The notes beneath the pieces were generated by a model that worked only from the letters and a program-made list of their open reading frames with translations, was not told the origin of the DNA and made no database searches. Positions 34,064 to 46,475 of a DNA stretch of 64,000 nt are shown piece after piece (the first letter of the stretch is position 1; the number at the start of each line of letters is the position of its first letter). The DNA comes from Trichosphaerium sp. ATCC 40318. Taxonomy: Eukaryota > Discosea > Flabellinia > Trichosidae. The translations under genes were made by a program, and so were the position numbers. Location of the stretch: contig JALMLS010000585.1 of NCBI GenBank assembly GCA_038496445.1, positions 186,001 to 250,000 on the forward strand, written 5' to 3'.

Positions 34064-37000
34064 TTGAATACAATCAAAAATATGTCCACGACAACAACAA
34101 ACGAGCATACGAACGGTAAAGCGAAGGAAACGAACGGTGGAGCAAAAAATGCTACGTCACCAAAACCACAAACAGGGTCTGTAGAAGCTTCGTCACTACT
34201 GTACCCAAAGAAAAAACGCCAAACACTTGCTTCCCAACCTAATACAAGCGAACTAGAAGGTGCGTTACTGATCAGTTGGTCTAATTATTGTATATAACTA
34301 CGCAATCGCTTGTTGTTTAAGAGCCGTTAAAGAAACCACAATTTGTTTTTTTTTTAGCTTTTTGTATTGGCGTTTGTACAAATTTTAAAACAGGCGCTTT
34401 AGAGCGTTATATAGCGTAATAGCGCTATTGTTACTGTATTTGTTACTAAACTGAAACAAGGTTTGGTGCAATTAGCTCCAGAAGTCGAAGAGGGTAATAT
34501 GGAGTACAAATGGAAGCTTGCAGACCCAACTCCTGAACGTTTTGAACAGTTAGTGTCTCAATTAAAATGGAGACTGGGAGAAGGTCAAGGAGAGGCATTA
34601 TACGAAATAGGAGTTGAAGACAACGGGTTTTTAAAGTACGCTGAGTAAACTTACTAAAAGAAAGTAAAAAAACACAAAAGACAGCAAAACCCGTATTTTA
34701 CTTCTACGCGCGTAGTAGAATACAAAAAAAACAAGAATCCAAAGAATTGCTGATTGTTTTACGAAAGCCGTATTTTTTTTTTTACAAATGCGTTAACGGC
34801 AATATATATCTTACGCTTATACTCGTAAACGTACTCATTTTTTTTTACTGTACAGGGGACTACCAAAACACGTTTTAGAAAAATCTATTAAAACATTGGA
34901 AAGAATGGGCAAAGAGCTTAATGCAGAGGTCTCAAAAGTATGTGAGCGTAAAGGAAAAGAAGGATTTGTTGCAGAGATGCTTGTTAGGTACTCATACGCT
35001 TTACTAATGAAAAGATTTTTGACGTTTACTGTGTTGAGAAAAATTTCAGAAAACTAATACAGGCGTTCTTGAACAAGTTTTTTTTGTTGTCAAATGAGGT
35101 TATAGACAAAAGAGAATTATTGTTCAGTTGCACAAGGTATACAGACGGCTCTAATTCCCTTTTTAGGGAAGTTCACGATGATGTCTACCTAGATGTTCGA
35201 ATAGCAGTGTGTGGTAATGTAGATAGTGGTAAGAGTACACTATGCGGTGTTTTATGTCGCGGAAAATTAGATAACGGAAGGTACGAAAGAAAAAAAATTC
35301 AGCGTAAAAATCTGCATTAAACTCGTTTTTAACATCCTCTTTGCTTTTGAAAAGTGTATAATATCTTCGCATGTATTCATAGCATTGCAGTGGAGCTTTT
35401 GTTTTACTAGTATTTTGCTTACTTGGGTTTTTTTATAGAGGTCTTGTTCGTATCAATTTATTCAACCACAAACATGAGCTTGAGACTGGTAGAACATCTT
35501 CTATTAGTCAACGTATTATGGGATTTAACCTAAAGGGTGAATGTGTTAATTATAATTTAAATGAACATAGTATGACGTGGGGTGATATCATTGAAAGAAG
35601 TTGTAAAATCATTTCATTTTTGGATTTAGCAGGTACAGTTTTTTGTTTTTTTTTTACATAAAGTGACAGTATGTGCGAGAGCTAAATACCTTGCCTAGGC
35701 CATGAAAGATATTTAAAGACAACAGTAAGCGGTATGACAGGTCATATGCCAGATTATTGCTTCCTTCTGGTTGGAGCAAACATGGGTGTAACTCGGTGAG
35801 TTTTTATCTATAAATATCAACGAAAGCCATTTCTGACATTTATTCAGTATGACCCGAGAACATCTAGGTCTTGCTCTTGCATTACGTATTCCACTTATTG
35901 TTATTGTCACAAAGATAGATATGTGTCCTGAAGGCGTATACAAGCAAACCATGTCGGATATTAACCGAATCCTTAAAAGAAAGGTATTGCGCTTAAAAAA
36001 TTTGAAGATTTAACAAAATTTTAAGGGAGTAAGGAAGCTACCTACAATTATCAAAAACGAGGATGATATGGTTACTTGTGTGAAACATATGAGCAATGAC
36101 AGGATTGTACCAATTTTTCAAATATCCAATGTAACAGGAGAAAACTTAAGCTTGCTTAGAAAGGTACACGATAATTTTTTTTTTTTTTCCTATTTCTTTT
36201 TCGTTGTTTAAATACTGTATGTAAACATATGAATACTTTATGTATCTCTACGTGTAATGCTCGATCTTGGTCTTAAGTGACCTCGATTGTAACTCAGAAA
36301 CTCGTTTTTAATACCTTGTGTTTCACCTTTTCATCCTTTTATGATTTTGGTTGATCTTCTTTTTTTTTGTTTGCTTTGCATTAAATTTAAATTGCTCTGT
36401 AAGTGTCTTCTGTGTATTGACTTCCTTGTTTTAGTTCCTTAATCTAGTACCAGCACGTATACAATGGACATTACTACGAACACAAGAGCCAGAAGTGCTT
36501 ATTGATCAAACATACTTTGTTACGGGTGTTGTACGTTTTTGTTGTAAAACATCTCTTCCTTCTTGTCTCCCAGTGTGAATTATGTTTACCCTTGATATTA
36601 GGGTACTGTTGTATGTGGTACAGTAATCCAAGGGCAAGTAGCACCAAACGACACATTGCTTGTAGGCCCTGACGGGAATGGCAAATTCGTTCCTGTGCGC
36701 TATTTCGTTAGAGAAGGATTCGAAGTTATTGACTGTTTTCTGTCGTTCTAGGTTGTAATTAAGTCAGTACACGCTAAACGTGTCCCTGTGAAGCTTGTAC
36801 AAGCAGGACAAAGAGCTGGGTTTGCTTTAAAGAAGATAAAGCGTGCAAACTTGCGCAAGGGAATGGTTCTTTGTAGTAAGAAGCTTAATCCAAGGTACAA
36901 CTCTTTTTTTTTTTCTTAGCTTAAAAAAAAGTTCAGTGTTAACTCGTTATAGGTCCACGTGGTGCTTTAAATCTGAAGTTATAATATTATACCACTCAAC

Positions 37001-37595
37001 GACTATACATACAAACTATCAACCTGTTGTACAGTGCTTGACAATGCGACAAAGCGCTAAAATTACTGCAATTTCAGAAAAGTACGTACAACTTTTGTGC
37101 TTTTCTGTTTCTTTGTTATGTACATTCGTAATAATTATATAGGGATGTATTGCGAACGGGAGACCGTGCGACTATGGAATTTCAGTTCCTTTACAGACCA
37201 GAATACCTCAAGAAGGGCATGCGTATCATTTTCCGAGAAGGTACTTTTTTCTTCAAAAAAAGTAACAGAACAGAAGCTGTTTTTTCTCTCTTGTGTTTGG
37301 GTTTTCATTGTCTTTATTGTATTTCCTGTTTATTAATTATTATATACTAGGATGTTGTAAAGGTATTGGAATAATCACAGAGGTCCTGCATGACAAGGAG
37401 CCTGTTTTTAGAACAGCTGCAACAAAATACCCTCAACAATCAACTGCAGCAAAAAAAGCAGCTGCAGCTAAACCAGGTGCTAAGAGCTCCACGAAACCTG
37501 CTGGAAAAGCTTCATCTAAACCATCAGTAAAGCCTACAACGTCGAAAGGCGGAAAAGGAGGGAAGCCAGATAGCGGAAAAGCATCCAAAAAGTAA
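34064..37595 (+). CDS. Translational GTPase of the GTPBP1/GTPBP2 family
   Basis: ATG 34064 (or 34082) gives a Thr/Asn/Lys-rich N-terminus. After the intron comes the family-specific helical N-domain ([52 protein letters not shown]). The EF-Tu-like GTPase domain has G1 [16 protein letters not shown], switch I region [17 protein letters not shown]3 [15 protein letters not shown], and G4 VTKIDMCP. Domain II/III exons read [38 protein letters not shown], and [20 protein letters not shown]. The C-terminus is an Ala/Lys/Ser/Pro-rich basic tail ending in ASKK. Members act in translation-linked mRNA surveillance and ribosome rescue (established for mammals; inferred here). All GTPase motifs are intact. 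About 15 exons. Confidence 0.92.
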
Positions 37596-37899
37596 CACCT
37601 TTCCATTCTTTTTTTTTGATCACAAAAAAAGAGAAAAAGAAAGAGTCCGTTTCTTTTTGCTTGCCCTGTACAAGAGGAATTTTTACAGTTGTAAAGTTGT
37701 ACATTATGTAAAGATACCTGTATTTGATACAAAAACGTTTTATTAGTTAAGATAGAGCTAAAATCACGTGACTGTTCAGTTAATGTTCAGTGGTCCAACA
37801 ATTAAGAAATTTCTTGTCAATTTCAATGAACCTTGCTACACTTTGTCTTACCGTTGGTGTACAACAACAGCTCTGTATTAAAAGTAGTGGCTTGACGCT

Positions 37900-38290
37900 A
37901 TGGCAAAGATAAACAAGTATTTTGATACTATCGTGTACACCAACACCTACAACGATCAAAAACAACACATGGACAAGTCTGAGGTAGCTAAAATGGAGCA
38001 GGCAATATCTGTTCATGGCTATCGTGGTGCCAGTAAGAAGAGACATAACGGTGTTGTGCCAATACGACCTCTTGATAAGCATCTATGGAAGTCGCTTATA
38101 CAAAGAACTTGAACAAGACATTCTCTCAATAGCTGAAAACAATGAACATGATCAGTTCTTTGCTGATGTCAAGGTTGTTGCGCATATAACAAACGGAAAC
38201 AGAAGTATTGGCATTGTCTACAAGAGTGATAACGGATTATTAAAACTGTACTTACTTGGATTTACCAACTACAACTATCAATTGTTTTGA
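37900..38290 (+). CDS. Small hypothetical protein with apparent frame break
   Basis: ATG 37900 opens MAKINKYFDTIVYTNTYNDQ, EVAKMEQAISVHGYRGASKK and continues to TGA at 38110. A second frame shifted by one base continues from about 38070 as IYGSRLYKELEQDILSIAEN, EHDQFFADVKVVAHITN, SIGIVYKSDNGLLKLYLLGF, stop 38288-38290. Both halves look protein-like and would make one protein of about 120 residues, but no phase-consistent GT-AG intron joins them. It is either a real frameshift (recent pseudogene), an assembly error, or an unusual intron. Family unknown. Confidence 0.45.
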
Positions 38291-38523
38291 CGTTACATGA
38301 TTCTTTGTAACAAAATAAAATATACCGACGTCGGTATGGCGTGTGTGGAGTAGGATTAACGCTACAAGAGTCCATGTGTAAAAGAAGTAGATTGCTAATA
38401 CACCAACAACAAAAACAGTAAAATGTCCAATACTTCAGGTCCACGTGACGGAGTATCTTGATTACACTCAAAGAGATCATAAAAAAGCAGCTAAATAATG
38501 TTGTTACTTGTATGGTCTACAAG

Positions 38524-40338
38524 GCCCTAATACATCTCTTGGTATACTTGTTACAATTGCCGTTATATAATCTTCTCCTCTTGTTACATCAAGTACAACC
38601 TTAAACATTAATTATAGATAAGCCCAAAAGTGGTTTATGGCAATAGAATTGAGTACCTATCAACAAACTCTTGCTGTAGTTTGGGTTCAAAATGAACACC
38701 ATCTGGTGACCATCCAAAGTTGAATATTTTTATGATCTGTTGTGGGTACTGTTGTTCCACCTTTAGCAAAAGTTGTCAAATTAAACCCACATAACTGCTG
38801 TTGATATACCTCCACCATGCCATTCAGTTCCATGTTACCTTAAGCACATTTCCATTGAAATACGTACATGGTCCTGAGCCACGACTAACAACATCAACAT
38901 ATGCAACGCCACACTGGAAAAAAAAAGTAAACATAACATCCAAACATTAAAAGATACAGATACGGAAAATATGTGCTCCCATTCCTGGCATAGTTTGGAG
39001 TATGTTTTAATTTTTCCATAAGGCACTATACCTGCCTCATTCCATTTCTTCCAATGAGATATACATTATGATCTTTGGTAACAAAACCATATTGATCTTC
39101 ACAACCTGATGCCTATAGATGTATTTCTTTAATATACAAGGGCATGTTTCTTTAATCGGTGGCATACTTGTGTCACAAACTTGTCAGTGTGCGGTTCTTC
39201 ACCTACGTTCACATGTAACACACCGCTCTTAGTTACTATCAAGGGATAATCATAAGTTTGCCCTAGGTGTATAACAGGGTCATCCTGTGGCATTTCCTTT
39301 ACAATATCCTCTAGATGTGCCCATTTACTAATCAGTATGACTTTATTTGTTTCTGTTAAGAACATAGTGCAAGATGAAGCGCAACAGCAATCGGTAAATA
39401 CTTCGCCTTTGTACTTTTCATGATTCCTAAAATATTCCTATTAATTAAAAACCAACGTGTTTTACAACGTACTCTCCAACGCTTTTCCATTCTTTTTGAT
39501 GGAAATAATAAGCAACTATATACATGTTAATTGTACAATATGGTAAATGCGTTTTCAGTGTACTCACTTCCTGTAAAAGTTACCAGAGCGTAAATCTTGT
39601 GACCCATTGCTACTTTTTTAACTTTGTTTGTATCATCGCCAATTTCGATTCTAGCCGGTTTACCTCTATGCCACGTGTTTAAGCTACTTATCAATAAAGC
39701 ATTACGCACTTATCTACAACTGAACCCCATACCCACCCGCAACTATCAATATCAACTGCACAACCACCATACTCATGGGAAGGCTCTAAAACGAGTAAGC
39801 AAGAAAAAGAAAAAAGACATTGTCTACATAGCCACGTGATACATTTTAACTACATACCGCATTTTTTAAACGTTGTTTCTGTTGGTAAACGCAATGGGGC
39901 TACTTGTATTGGATATACAGCCGGGTCAAGTGAAGGTATTCCCAATCTTCCGTTAGCTGAACATAAAACTTATTAACAACTGGTTTTACTGGCATTAGAT
40001 TCTTGTTTTAACGCACATGCTTTGCCCCAAACGTAGGTATGAGATGTACGCCAAGCAAGATAAGTCATTTTATGGTTTTTAACGAAAAACTGGCTAATAT
40101 GGCTCCATTCTCCTTCTTTGTGTAAGTTATCTAATAAACTAGCGTGCAGGTAATTAAAACAAGTGTTAGCTTTACAAGCATTGATTTACCTCTTCCAAAA
40201 TACTGGCGCTTCTGACACCTCCTGGAGGTATCTGGATGCACAAGCAACTAAGCACAAGTCTTTTGGTGACAAATGACACAAAATCGCGTTCAATACATCA
40301 TAAGTTTGTGTCAGTAAGCATTCTTCCGTAGTGCTCAT
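38524..40338 (-). CDS. F-box protein with RCC1-like repeats
   Basis: ATG 40338 starts an F-box: TYDVLNAILCHLSPKDLCLV then ACASRYLQEVSEAPVFWKR. Later exons have the RCC1 propeller pattern of W-G and V-A-x-G-H motifs: TSHTYVWGKAC, NGRLGIPSLDPAVYPIQV, EYGGCAVDIDSCGWVWGSVV, KPARIEIGDDTNKVKKVAMG then HKIYALVTFTGS, TNKVILISKWAHLEDIV, VTKDHNVYLIGRNGMRQ, and VAYVDVVSRGSGPCTYFNGN. The stop is TAA at 38524-38526. RCC1 propellers serve as protein- or chromatin-binding platforms, and combined with an F-box it is likely an SCF adaptor. About ten exons; the 38.6-38.8 kb join is uncertain. Confidence 0.72.
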
Positions 40339-40769
40339 CCTTGTTACTTTTTTAGTGTTTTGTGTTTATCAAGTACATGCAAGTACAATCGTTGACCAAA
40401 AAGAGAATGGGTGAGTTGCTGTCACGTTAGCGAAGGAAGACAAGTTATTTCAAGTTTGATAACTTATGTCGATCTATTTACATTTAGAAGGGTTGTTGCT
40501 TTCTTGTTTTTTTCTTGCATGTCCTACCAGCCTATATCAAATGTTCTAGCTGTACATGGTAGCTCAAGAAGTACTGTATGTGTTGTAAGTATGATACATG
40601 CTCTTAAGTGTACCAGTTTATGTATATTGTCGACGGAGCAGTTTCTCGTTTGTTATCCTCATTTTTTGCGCTTTTCCTGTCATGAGTGCTTTTAAGTACA
40701 TTGACTTGGTGGTAGAGATATTACAGAACAAATAAATAACCTCAAAGCATAAATCGTAGATACAGGCAA

Positions 40770-40930
40770 GTGACAGATGAAGGTGTAGCACTTAGAGGCG
40801 TACATGATCATATTCAGTGACAGATGAAGACCTTAAAACTCTTTCAGGTGTTCAGACCGTATACTGCATGAGCGTGATACAGACGAAGGTGGCAAACGTA
40901 TTGCAGGAGTTCACTGTCTCTACAGAAATT
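40770..40930 (+). pseudogene. LRR-repeat remnant
   Basis: The sequence TGACAGATGAAGGTGTAGCAC (40768 onward) encodes VTDEGVALRGVHD, followed by shifted partial copies (TDEDLKTLSGVQTV; DEGGKRIAGVH). They match the TDEGIKALAGVHTI unit of the decayed F-box/LRR gene at 11.1-11.3 kb. Units are in different frames with in-frame stops, so this is non-coding debris of the same repeat family. Confidence 0.5.
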
Positions 40931-41325
40931 GATGGTACTCAAGTAACACTGAAAGGGCAAAATACTAATCCAGTGAATTTACATTCTTTTTTCTGAAGCA
41001 CGCGCGAATCTGTAATTTGATGGTATTGAACAAACGCTATGTCCACACTTCACATACGCTAGTAAAAAATTCTTGTCTGCATACTTGTCAATCGAATAAC
41101 CCATTTATCACAAGTTCTACACAGCAGCCTCTGCAATCGAAGCAAAAAGCTGTCTAGTTCTTAAAGAAGTACTTACACAAATATACTACGCCTAGAAACA
41201 CCTGTAGAGGTACTGACATTCAAGGGGTGAAGTTTCTTGTGACTGTTCTCAACTAGTAAATGTGATACGACCGCAACGGTCAAAGTCATTAAACTTCATG
41301 TTTATTTATTTTCAAACTGCACGAC
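40931..41325. other. Intergenic region upstream of the DUF952 gene
   Basis: No gene recognised. A short stretch (about 41130-41190) could encode TAASAIEAKSCLVLKEVL, which might be further remnant coding sequence, but stops surround it. Confidence 0.35.
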
Positions 41326-41864
41326 ATGGCAACAAAACCAGCTGATTGTGTACGAGTGCTCAGAATGTTTTGCATTAATTGGACTTTAGGATATTCTGTA
41401 CCACCTGAGCAATAATGTAGGTGCTTGGGATACCGCCAAGAAGAACGGAAAGTACCAAGAGAGCATGGAGGATGTGCGTAAAATCTACGAGTTTACAACC
41501 TTACAACTGCTCTTAGGGCTTTATTCATCTAAGCACTGGATCTCAGATAGCAGGAACGCTCGGAAAGTACTTTAAAGGCGCAAAAAACATGACAATTTGT
41601 GAAATTAAACCTGATGAGATAACGTCAGAGCTTAAATGGGAGAAGGTAAGAACAAGCAAAACTAAACATTACAAAAAAATTGTCAAACTTGTTTTGAGCA
41701 CGTGCGAGGAACTTTCTTGATTTTTCTTTATTCAGGGAAACACAGGTGATTTATTCCCTCATGTCTATGGGCCTATCAATATGTCTGCTGTCAGTAAAAT
41801 TTACAGTATTGACGATGATAGAGACGATTCCAAATGGCGCGAATACTTGACCGAATTACAATAA
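41326..41864 (+). CDS. DUF952 family protein
   Basis: Four exons with phase-0 joins. ATG 41326 gives MATKPADC; then DILYHLSNNVGAWDTAKKNG KYQESMED; then GFIHLSTGSQIAGTLGKYFK, MTICEIKPDEITSELKWEK; and finally GNTGDLFPHVYGPINMSAVS, SIDDDRDDSKWREYLTELQ with TAA at 41862-41864. The motifs GFIHLST, LKWE and FPHVYGPI are diagnostic of DUF952, a small alpha+beta domain of about 110 residues common in bacteria and scattered in eukaryotes, related in fold to ADP-ribosyltransferase-like proteins. The biochemical function is not established. Cytosolic, with no signal peptide. Confidence 0.85.
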
Positions 41865-42091
41865 ACCAAAAAAAAATCTACTCTTTTTGTCCACGTTTAG
41901 TACTTTGTTGTTAGATACCAATCACGGCACATACTGAGTTATTGAACTCTTTTAAGGAGTTTCTTAGTTTTGCCCAACACTTGCTTACAGACACTCATGG
42001 ACAAACACAAACGCCACAGTTTGCTCTCGTTTGGCATGAAGGTAAATGCTTGCGTTTGCTAGAAAAATCGCTTTTTTATTTGTTTTTATGG

Positions 42092-45000
42092 TTACAACAT
42101 TGATAGCAATACAATTACAATACTGGAGATACCAGTCAATAAAATATATCCGTTGCTTGTGTTTCTATTCTGTACTGTTGGAGCAACAGGCGCTGAAGTT
42201 GGGGTTGCGACTAGACTCAGGCTTGCCTAGAAAAAGACTAAGAGGAGTGCAACAGTTAAAAAAATAGTGATAAACTGAAGAAAAACCAGTTTCATTTTCA
42301 TAGCATGACCCGGTCAAGTTAAGCAAAATAGAGCTCATGTCATACGAACGAGAAATAAAACAAAACCTCTGGTTTTCGTGCGAGGAACGCGAAATATGTT
42401 TCAATAAAAACAACACGTGAAAACATATTTTAGTAATCCGTACCACTTGTAAATCTGGAATAGTAAGCTCATTTGTTAAAGTTGTAACAGGATCAGAACT
42501 TCCAATGAAAGTTGAGACTTTCTCTCCATCCTGTGAACCAAAAATGATATCATAAGTTGTTTGTTGCTCAATGTTTCTTTTTGCAACATTGATAATAACA
42601 ATAGGACGTTCAGAACTTCCTGTTATTTTCTGGAAAGCAACGATGATAGCTTCTATTTCGGCCTCAGTAAGCGGGCGTGATACAGTAAGCTCAATTGTGA
42701 TATTCAAAGGTGTGGTAGGTGCAGTAGTAGGAACTACTGTTGTAGGTTGATTATCTGTTGGAGAAGCTGTTGTAGGGGCAACAGTCACATTAGAAGCGCC
42801 TGTTGGAGCAACGGTTGTTGGCGCAGCGGTTGTTGGAACAACTGGAGGAGCTGTTGTTGGTATTGAAGGCACTGTTGGAGCTTCTGTTGTCGGTTGTGCT
42901 GTTGGAGACGTAGTAGTAGGAGGTGGTAGAGCTGTTGGGAAATCAGTTGATGGTGGTGGAGCTTGAGTAGTTGGAGACTTGGTTGTTGGTGAAGTAGTAG
43001 TTGGAGGAGTTTGAGTCGTTGGTTCAGTTGTAGGTGGCGGAGCTTGAGTTGTTGGTTCAATTGTAGGCGGCGGAGTTTGAGTCGTTGGAGGTATTGTTGT
43101 TGGACTTTCAGTGGTTGGAGGTTGGGTTGTTGGAGGTAGCGTGGTAGGTGCCAACGTGGTTGGACTGCTTGTAGTTGGAGGTCTTGTGGTTGGAGGACTA
43201 GTTGTTGGAGGGAGTGTAGTTGGAGGCAATGTAGTTGGCGGGAGTGTAGTCGGTGGTAATGTAGTTGGTGGAAGAGTTGTTGGTGGGAGTGTAGTCGGTG
43301 GTAAAGTTGTTGGCGGAAGAGTTGTTGGTGGAACTGGAGGTAGGACTTGCATAGGAGTTCCAGCTACAGGATATGAAGCGGTAGAGCCTATAAGTGATTA
43401 ACTTTAGCTTATGCTGTGGAATTTACTTCTTTAAATACGTACCATCGCCTTTTAGCATTACTAAATTATATCCGCCTATTTCCAGTCTGTGGTAAAGCAA
43501 GAACTCTTCACCATCTATTTCATGGTAGCCAATTCTTGGCGAAAAATCCGGTACGGATAGCAGGCTTGTTGGTGATCCTACTACAGGATATCTGTCAACC
43601 TCCCCTTGAGCGTTGTCAAAAACAAAAACATCATTGTTTTGCCACTACAGAGAATGTGTTAGATGGTAGTTGGTTCAAGAAAAAAAGAGAAAGTAAAAAG
43701 AAACGATGAGTTTGAATTCTTACAATTTTTGCTACTGGTGGTTCACCAGTTGTTGTCATTGCTAGTACTGTATTGAAAGCTACTCCGTTATGACGATAAG
43801 AACCTTTATGGTTTGGAAAATTGTCGTTGAACAAAGAGAAAGAAATACTTCCTCGACCTTCCTGTAGAATAAATAAGAATAATGTTCACCAAAGAGAATC
43901 ATTAGAAAATAACGTACAAGGATTACTAGGTCAAAGTATGTATTAACATTAAAGTTACTTCCAACTAGTGCAGTATTTAATGTTAGTGTTGGATTCATAG
44001 CTGTGACATCAAAACTCTGAAGTGAGGATTCACCTACGAAAGTTAGTTTCAAGAAGTAAAAAAAAAAAGGTAGAAAAGCCAAGAATGGTTCATACTTAAT
44101 GCGACATTCCAAAGGATCACAAACATTCTCTTTACCTCTATACTGTAAAACACTTGTCTTATAGTGTATGTGGCAGTGTTAATAGTAGCTAGAGTGGTAA
44201 AAGAAGGCACTGCGGTATATGCTGAAACTCTAAGATTTCCATTTGAAGCCAATACATAAATCTCTGTGGTACAAACTGTTAGTATCGAGTACCATGCGGG
44301 TTTAATGATAATTCAACAAAACTATATTACTGTTTGTTTCATAATCCGAGAAGAAAGTTCCAGTTAGTACAACATTTCCTGAGCCGCCAGCAACATTAAC
44401 TTTCATTACTGCTACTGCTCTTTCTTCACCATCGTCTATTGAAATGAAGTAGATATCTAAGTAGTAAAAGTCTACAGAATTGGTTATTATTTAATTTAAT
44501 GGAATAATTGCTTACCTCCGTCTCTTTGGCGAAGAATTTTTGAAGGCCTGTCTATCGTGTTAATCACATTGCCTTAAAAACAGATAAGCACAATATACAC
44601 GACTTAACTAGTGTTTATTAAGTTTAAAGTACCTAAACCACCAGTATTGTACTCTACTGAAGCCAATACATTGACAGCCTCTGTGACTACATCGAATGTA
44701 CTTACAGAAAAAGTACGTATTCTAGTTGCTAAATTGTACGCTTCAGTTTCGATGAGAATTTTTGTGCTTGAGAATTTCTAAGAATAACATAAGTACAATA
44801 CAAAGAAAGACGACGTAGCACAAGAAAATCACTCACAAAGAAGACATTATGTTTTTTGATTATTTTAGTAACTGTGTTACCAAGGAAAATAACCGTTTTC
44901 ACTATCATGTTGCCAACAAGGCTTGAGACTCACAAAAAAACATGTTCAAAAAAAAAGCCTTTTTCTGGAATAAAATCGTACCTCGACTATTCTAGTGCTC

Positions 45001-45573
45001 GTATATTGATTATCTAATCCATCAAACCTAGTAAGCTCATTATTTCCGTCTGTGGTTACTTTGATAATCTACATTAAGATTGTTAAGAAAGAGAACCAAT
45101 GAGGAAAAGTGATGCAACAACGTACTTCTCCTTGAAATTGTGACCTATCTGCCGACAAATACAAATCAGTACCAAAGAATACAATATTCGATGGTGTAAC
45201 GGGCTCGTAATCCTCAGTACCCCATGCAATAACATCAATATCGCTCATAGTTAAGTTACGGCGAAGAATACGGACGTGATCTACAAAAACATAAAAAAAT
45301 GTTTCTTTGCTTTTTTCTCGGAGTGCGAAGTAAGACGTTCTAAAGGTAACAAGACATACCTGAATCAAATCTATTCTGCGATTTGTCAGCCCAGTATAAA
45401 ATATCATCGTTTACCAATGCTCCAGCTGAAGTTACTTCTATTAGATCAACGTAGAGCGAACGGGATGTATCAGAAGTGAATAGAACGTTTGTTTGTGCGT
45501 TCACGTTGACAGCAACTTGTAGAGTAGCAAGCAGTAGTGCTAACGCTAAAAGACTTGTATGTTTTGAAGTCAT
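42092..45573 (-). CDS. Secreted/surface-anchored protein with propeller-like domain and PPTT array
   Basis: ATG 45573 begins a clear signal peptide (LLALALLLATLQVAVNVNAQ). Many short exons follow with propeller-like strand patterns (DDILYWADKSQNRFDS; IVFFGTDLYLSADRSQFQGE; VTTDGNNELTRFDGLDNQYT), resembling YWTD/NHL-type beta-propellers. Next is a long Thr/Pro stalk of PPTTL-type pentapeptides (43335 down to about 42850), likely heavily O-glycosylated, then a compact domain (LTVSRPLTEAEIEAIIVAFQ; YDIIFGSQDGEKVSTFIG). After a roughly 200-nt intron the last exon ends in a hydrophobic tail without basic residues after it (GYILLTGISSIVIVLLSML), typical of a GPI-anchor signal. Probably an adhesin-like or mucin-like cell-surface protein. 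Stop at 42092-42094. Confidence 0.75.
42850..43335 (-). repeat. 15-bp coding minisatellite (PPTTx array)
   Basis: A tandem array inside the surface-protein gene. Units of about 15 bases encode PPTTL, PPTTS, PPTTR and PPTTQ, near-perfect at 43180-43335 and diverging towards 42850. On the plus strand the array gives an open frame of Val/Gly repeats, which is a shadow. Arrays of this type change copy number by slippage. Confidence 0.85.
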
Positions 45574-46055
45574 GCTGCGTGTATAAAGTCCAATGCTTCT
45601 GTTTGAGAAAAGTTGTCAAAAGACCCAAAAAAGCGACCCGATTTCTCTTCGGGTGACTACTAAATTAATAAAACGAACGATAATTACATGCTAAGTAGGT
45701 AATCGTATTGTGAAAGACTATGGCGCTAGAGGAGTATTTTTGTAGAGCGAACATTTTACCCATTTCTTTTTGTAATAGAATTCGTACTATCCCAAACGCA
45801 AAATTCAAAGATATACTAGCAGTTTTTTCGCTTTCTAGAACGTTTTTAACTATTTTCGGACAAAATCACCTTTGGACATTTTGACATTGTACATTCTGTA
45901 AGTAACTATCAAAGGTATTGGAGCGCATTATTTTGCCAAATTCGGAAAAAGGAACTGTTGAAATAAAACGAGTGAAAACAACGTATTTGGCACAGGGAAC
46001 TGGGTTAACTCAGTGAAGGTAATTTGGGCTAATTGGGATTTGTTAATATACATCA
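45574..46055. other. Intergenic region between divergent genes
   Basis: Holds the surface-protein promoter on the minus side. A 53-codon frame from ATG at about 45720 (MALEEYFCRANILPISFC) and a coding-like stretch (LERIILPNSEKGTVEIKRVK, near 45920) may be 5' exons of the small gene at 46056, but I found no consistent joins. Confidence 0.35.
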
Positions 46056-46475
46056 ATGCTTTCGTTGACACTCGTCATTCGGAGCGAGAAAAATACTAGC
46101 TTGCACGCGCATGTCGACTACAACTTAAAAGTTTCCCCTATGTATGGCGTTTATACGCGTAGGAGAGGTGGAGTATTAGTTTGTGTTTTGCAGCCTTCTG
46201 CGACTATAGACAATGAATTACAAGCGAGACAGGTATCATGCTACTATTAGCACTGTGAATGAATATAATGCGCAGGAGAGTAACTATTTTGTGAGTATCA
46301 GAGGTAAAGGCAAGCAAAAGTCGAAAATGGTGAGTTTTCTCGGTACTGAAAAAGTAAATTAGAAATGAAATTCTGTTGAATTTAGTGAAGTTAAGGTTGC
46401 TTTTTTGTTTGTTAGGAGCGACAGCCTTCTCGCTCGTCTACAAAAAGTTATTGTTTTCCTTCCCATTATGTTTGA
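46056..46475 (+). CDS. Small hypothetical basic protein, three exons
   Basis: Exon 1 (46056-46232) reads MLSLTLVIRSEKNTSLHAHV, YNLKVSPMYGVYTRRRGGVL, QPSATIDNELQARQ. Exon 2 (46276-46329) reads ESNYFVSIRGKGKQKSKM, and exon 3 (46416-46475) reads ERQPSRSSTKSYCFPSHYV, stop TGA. Both introns are 43-86 nt with GT-AG ends and both joins are phase 0, which supports a real gene. The product is about 97 residues and basic. The true start may lie in upstream exons. Family not recognised. Confidence 0.5.

Noticed and set aside
43111-43401. Open frame of Val/Gly repeats (VVGG type) on the plus strand
   Set aside because: It is the antisense shadow of the PPTT-coding array of the minus-strand surface protein; the periodic 15-bp unit keeps all frames open.
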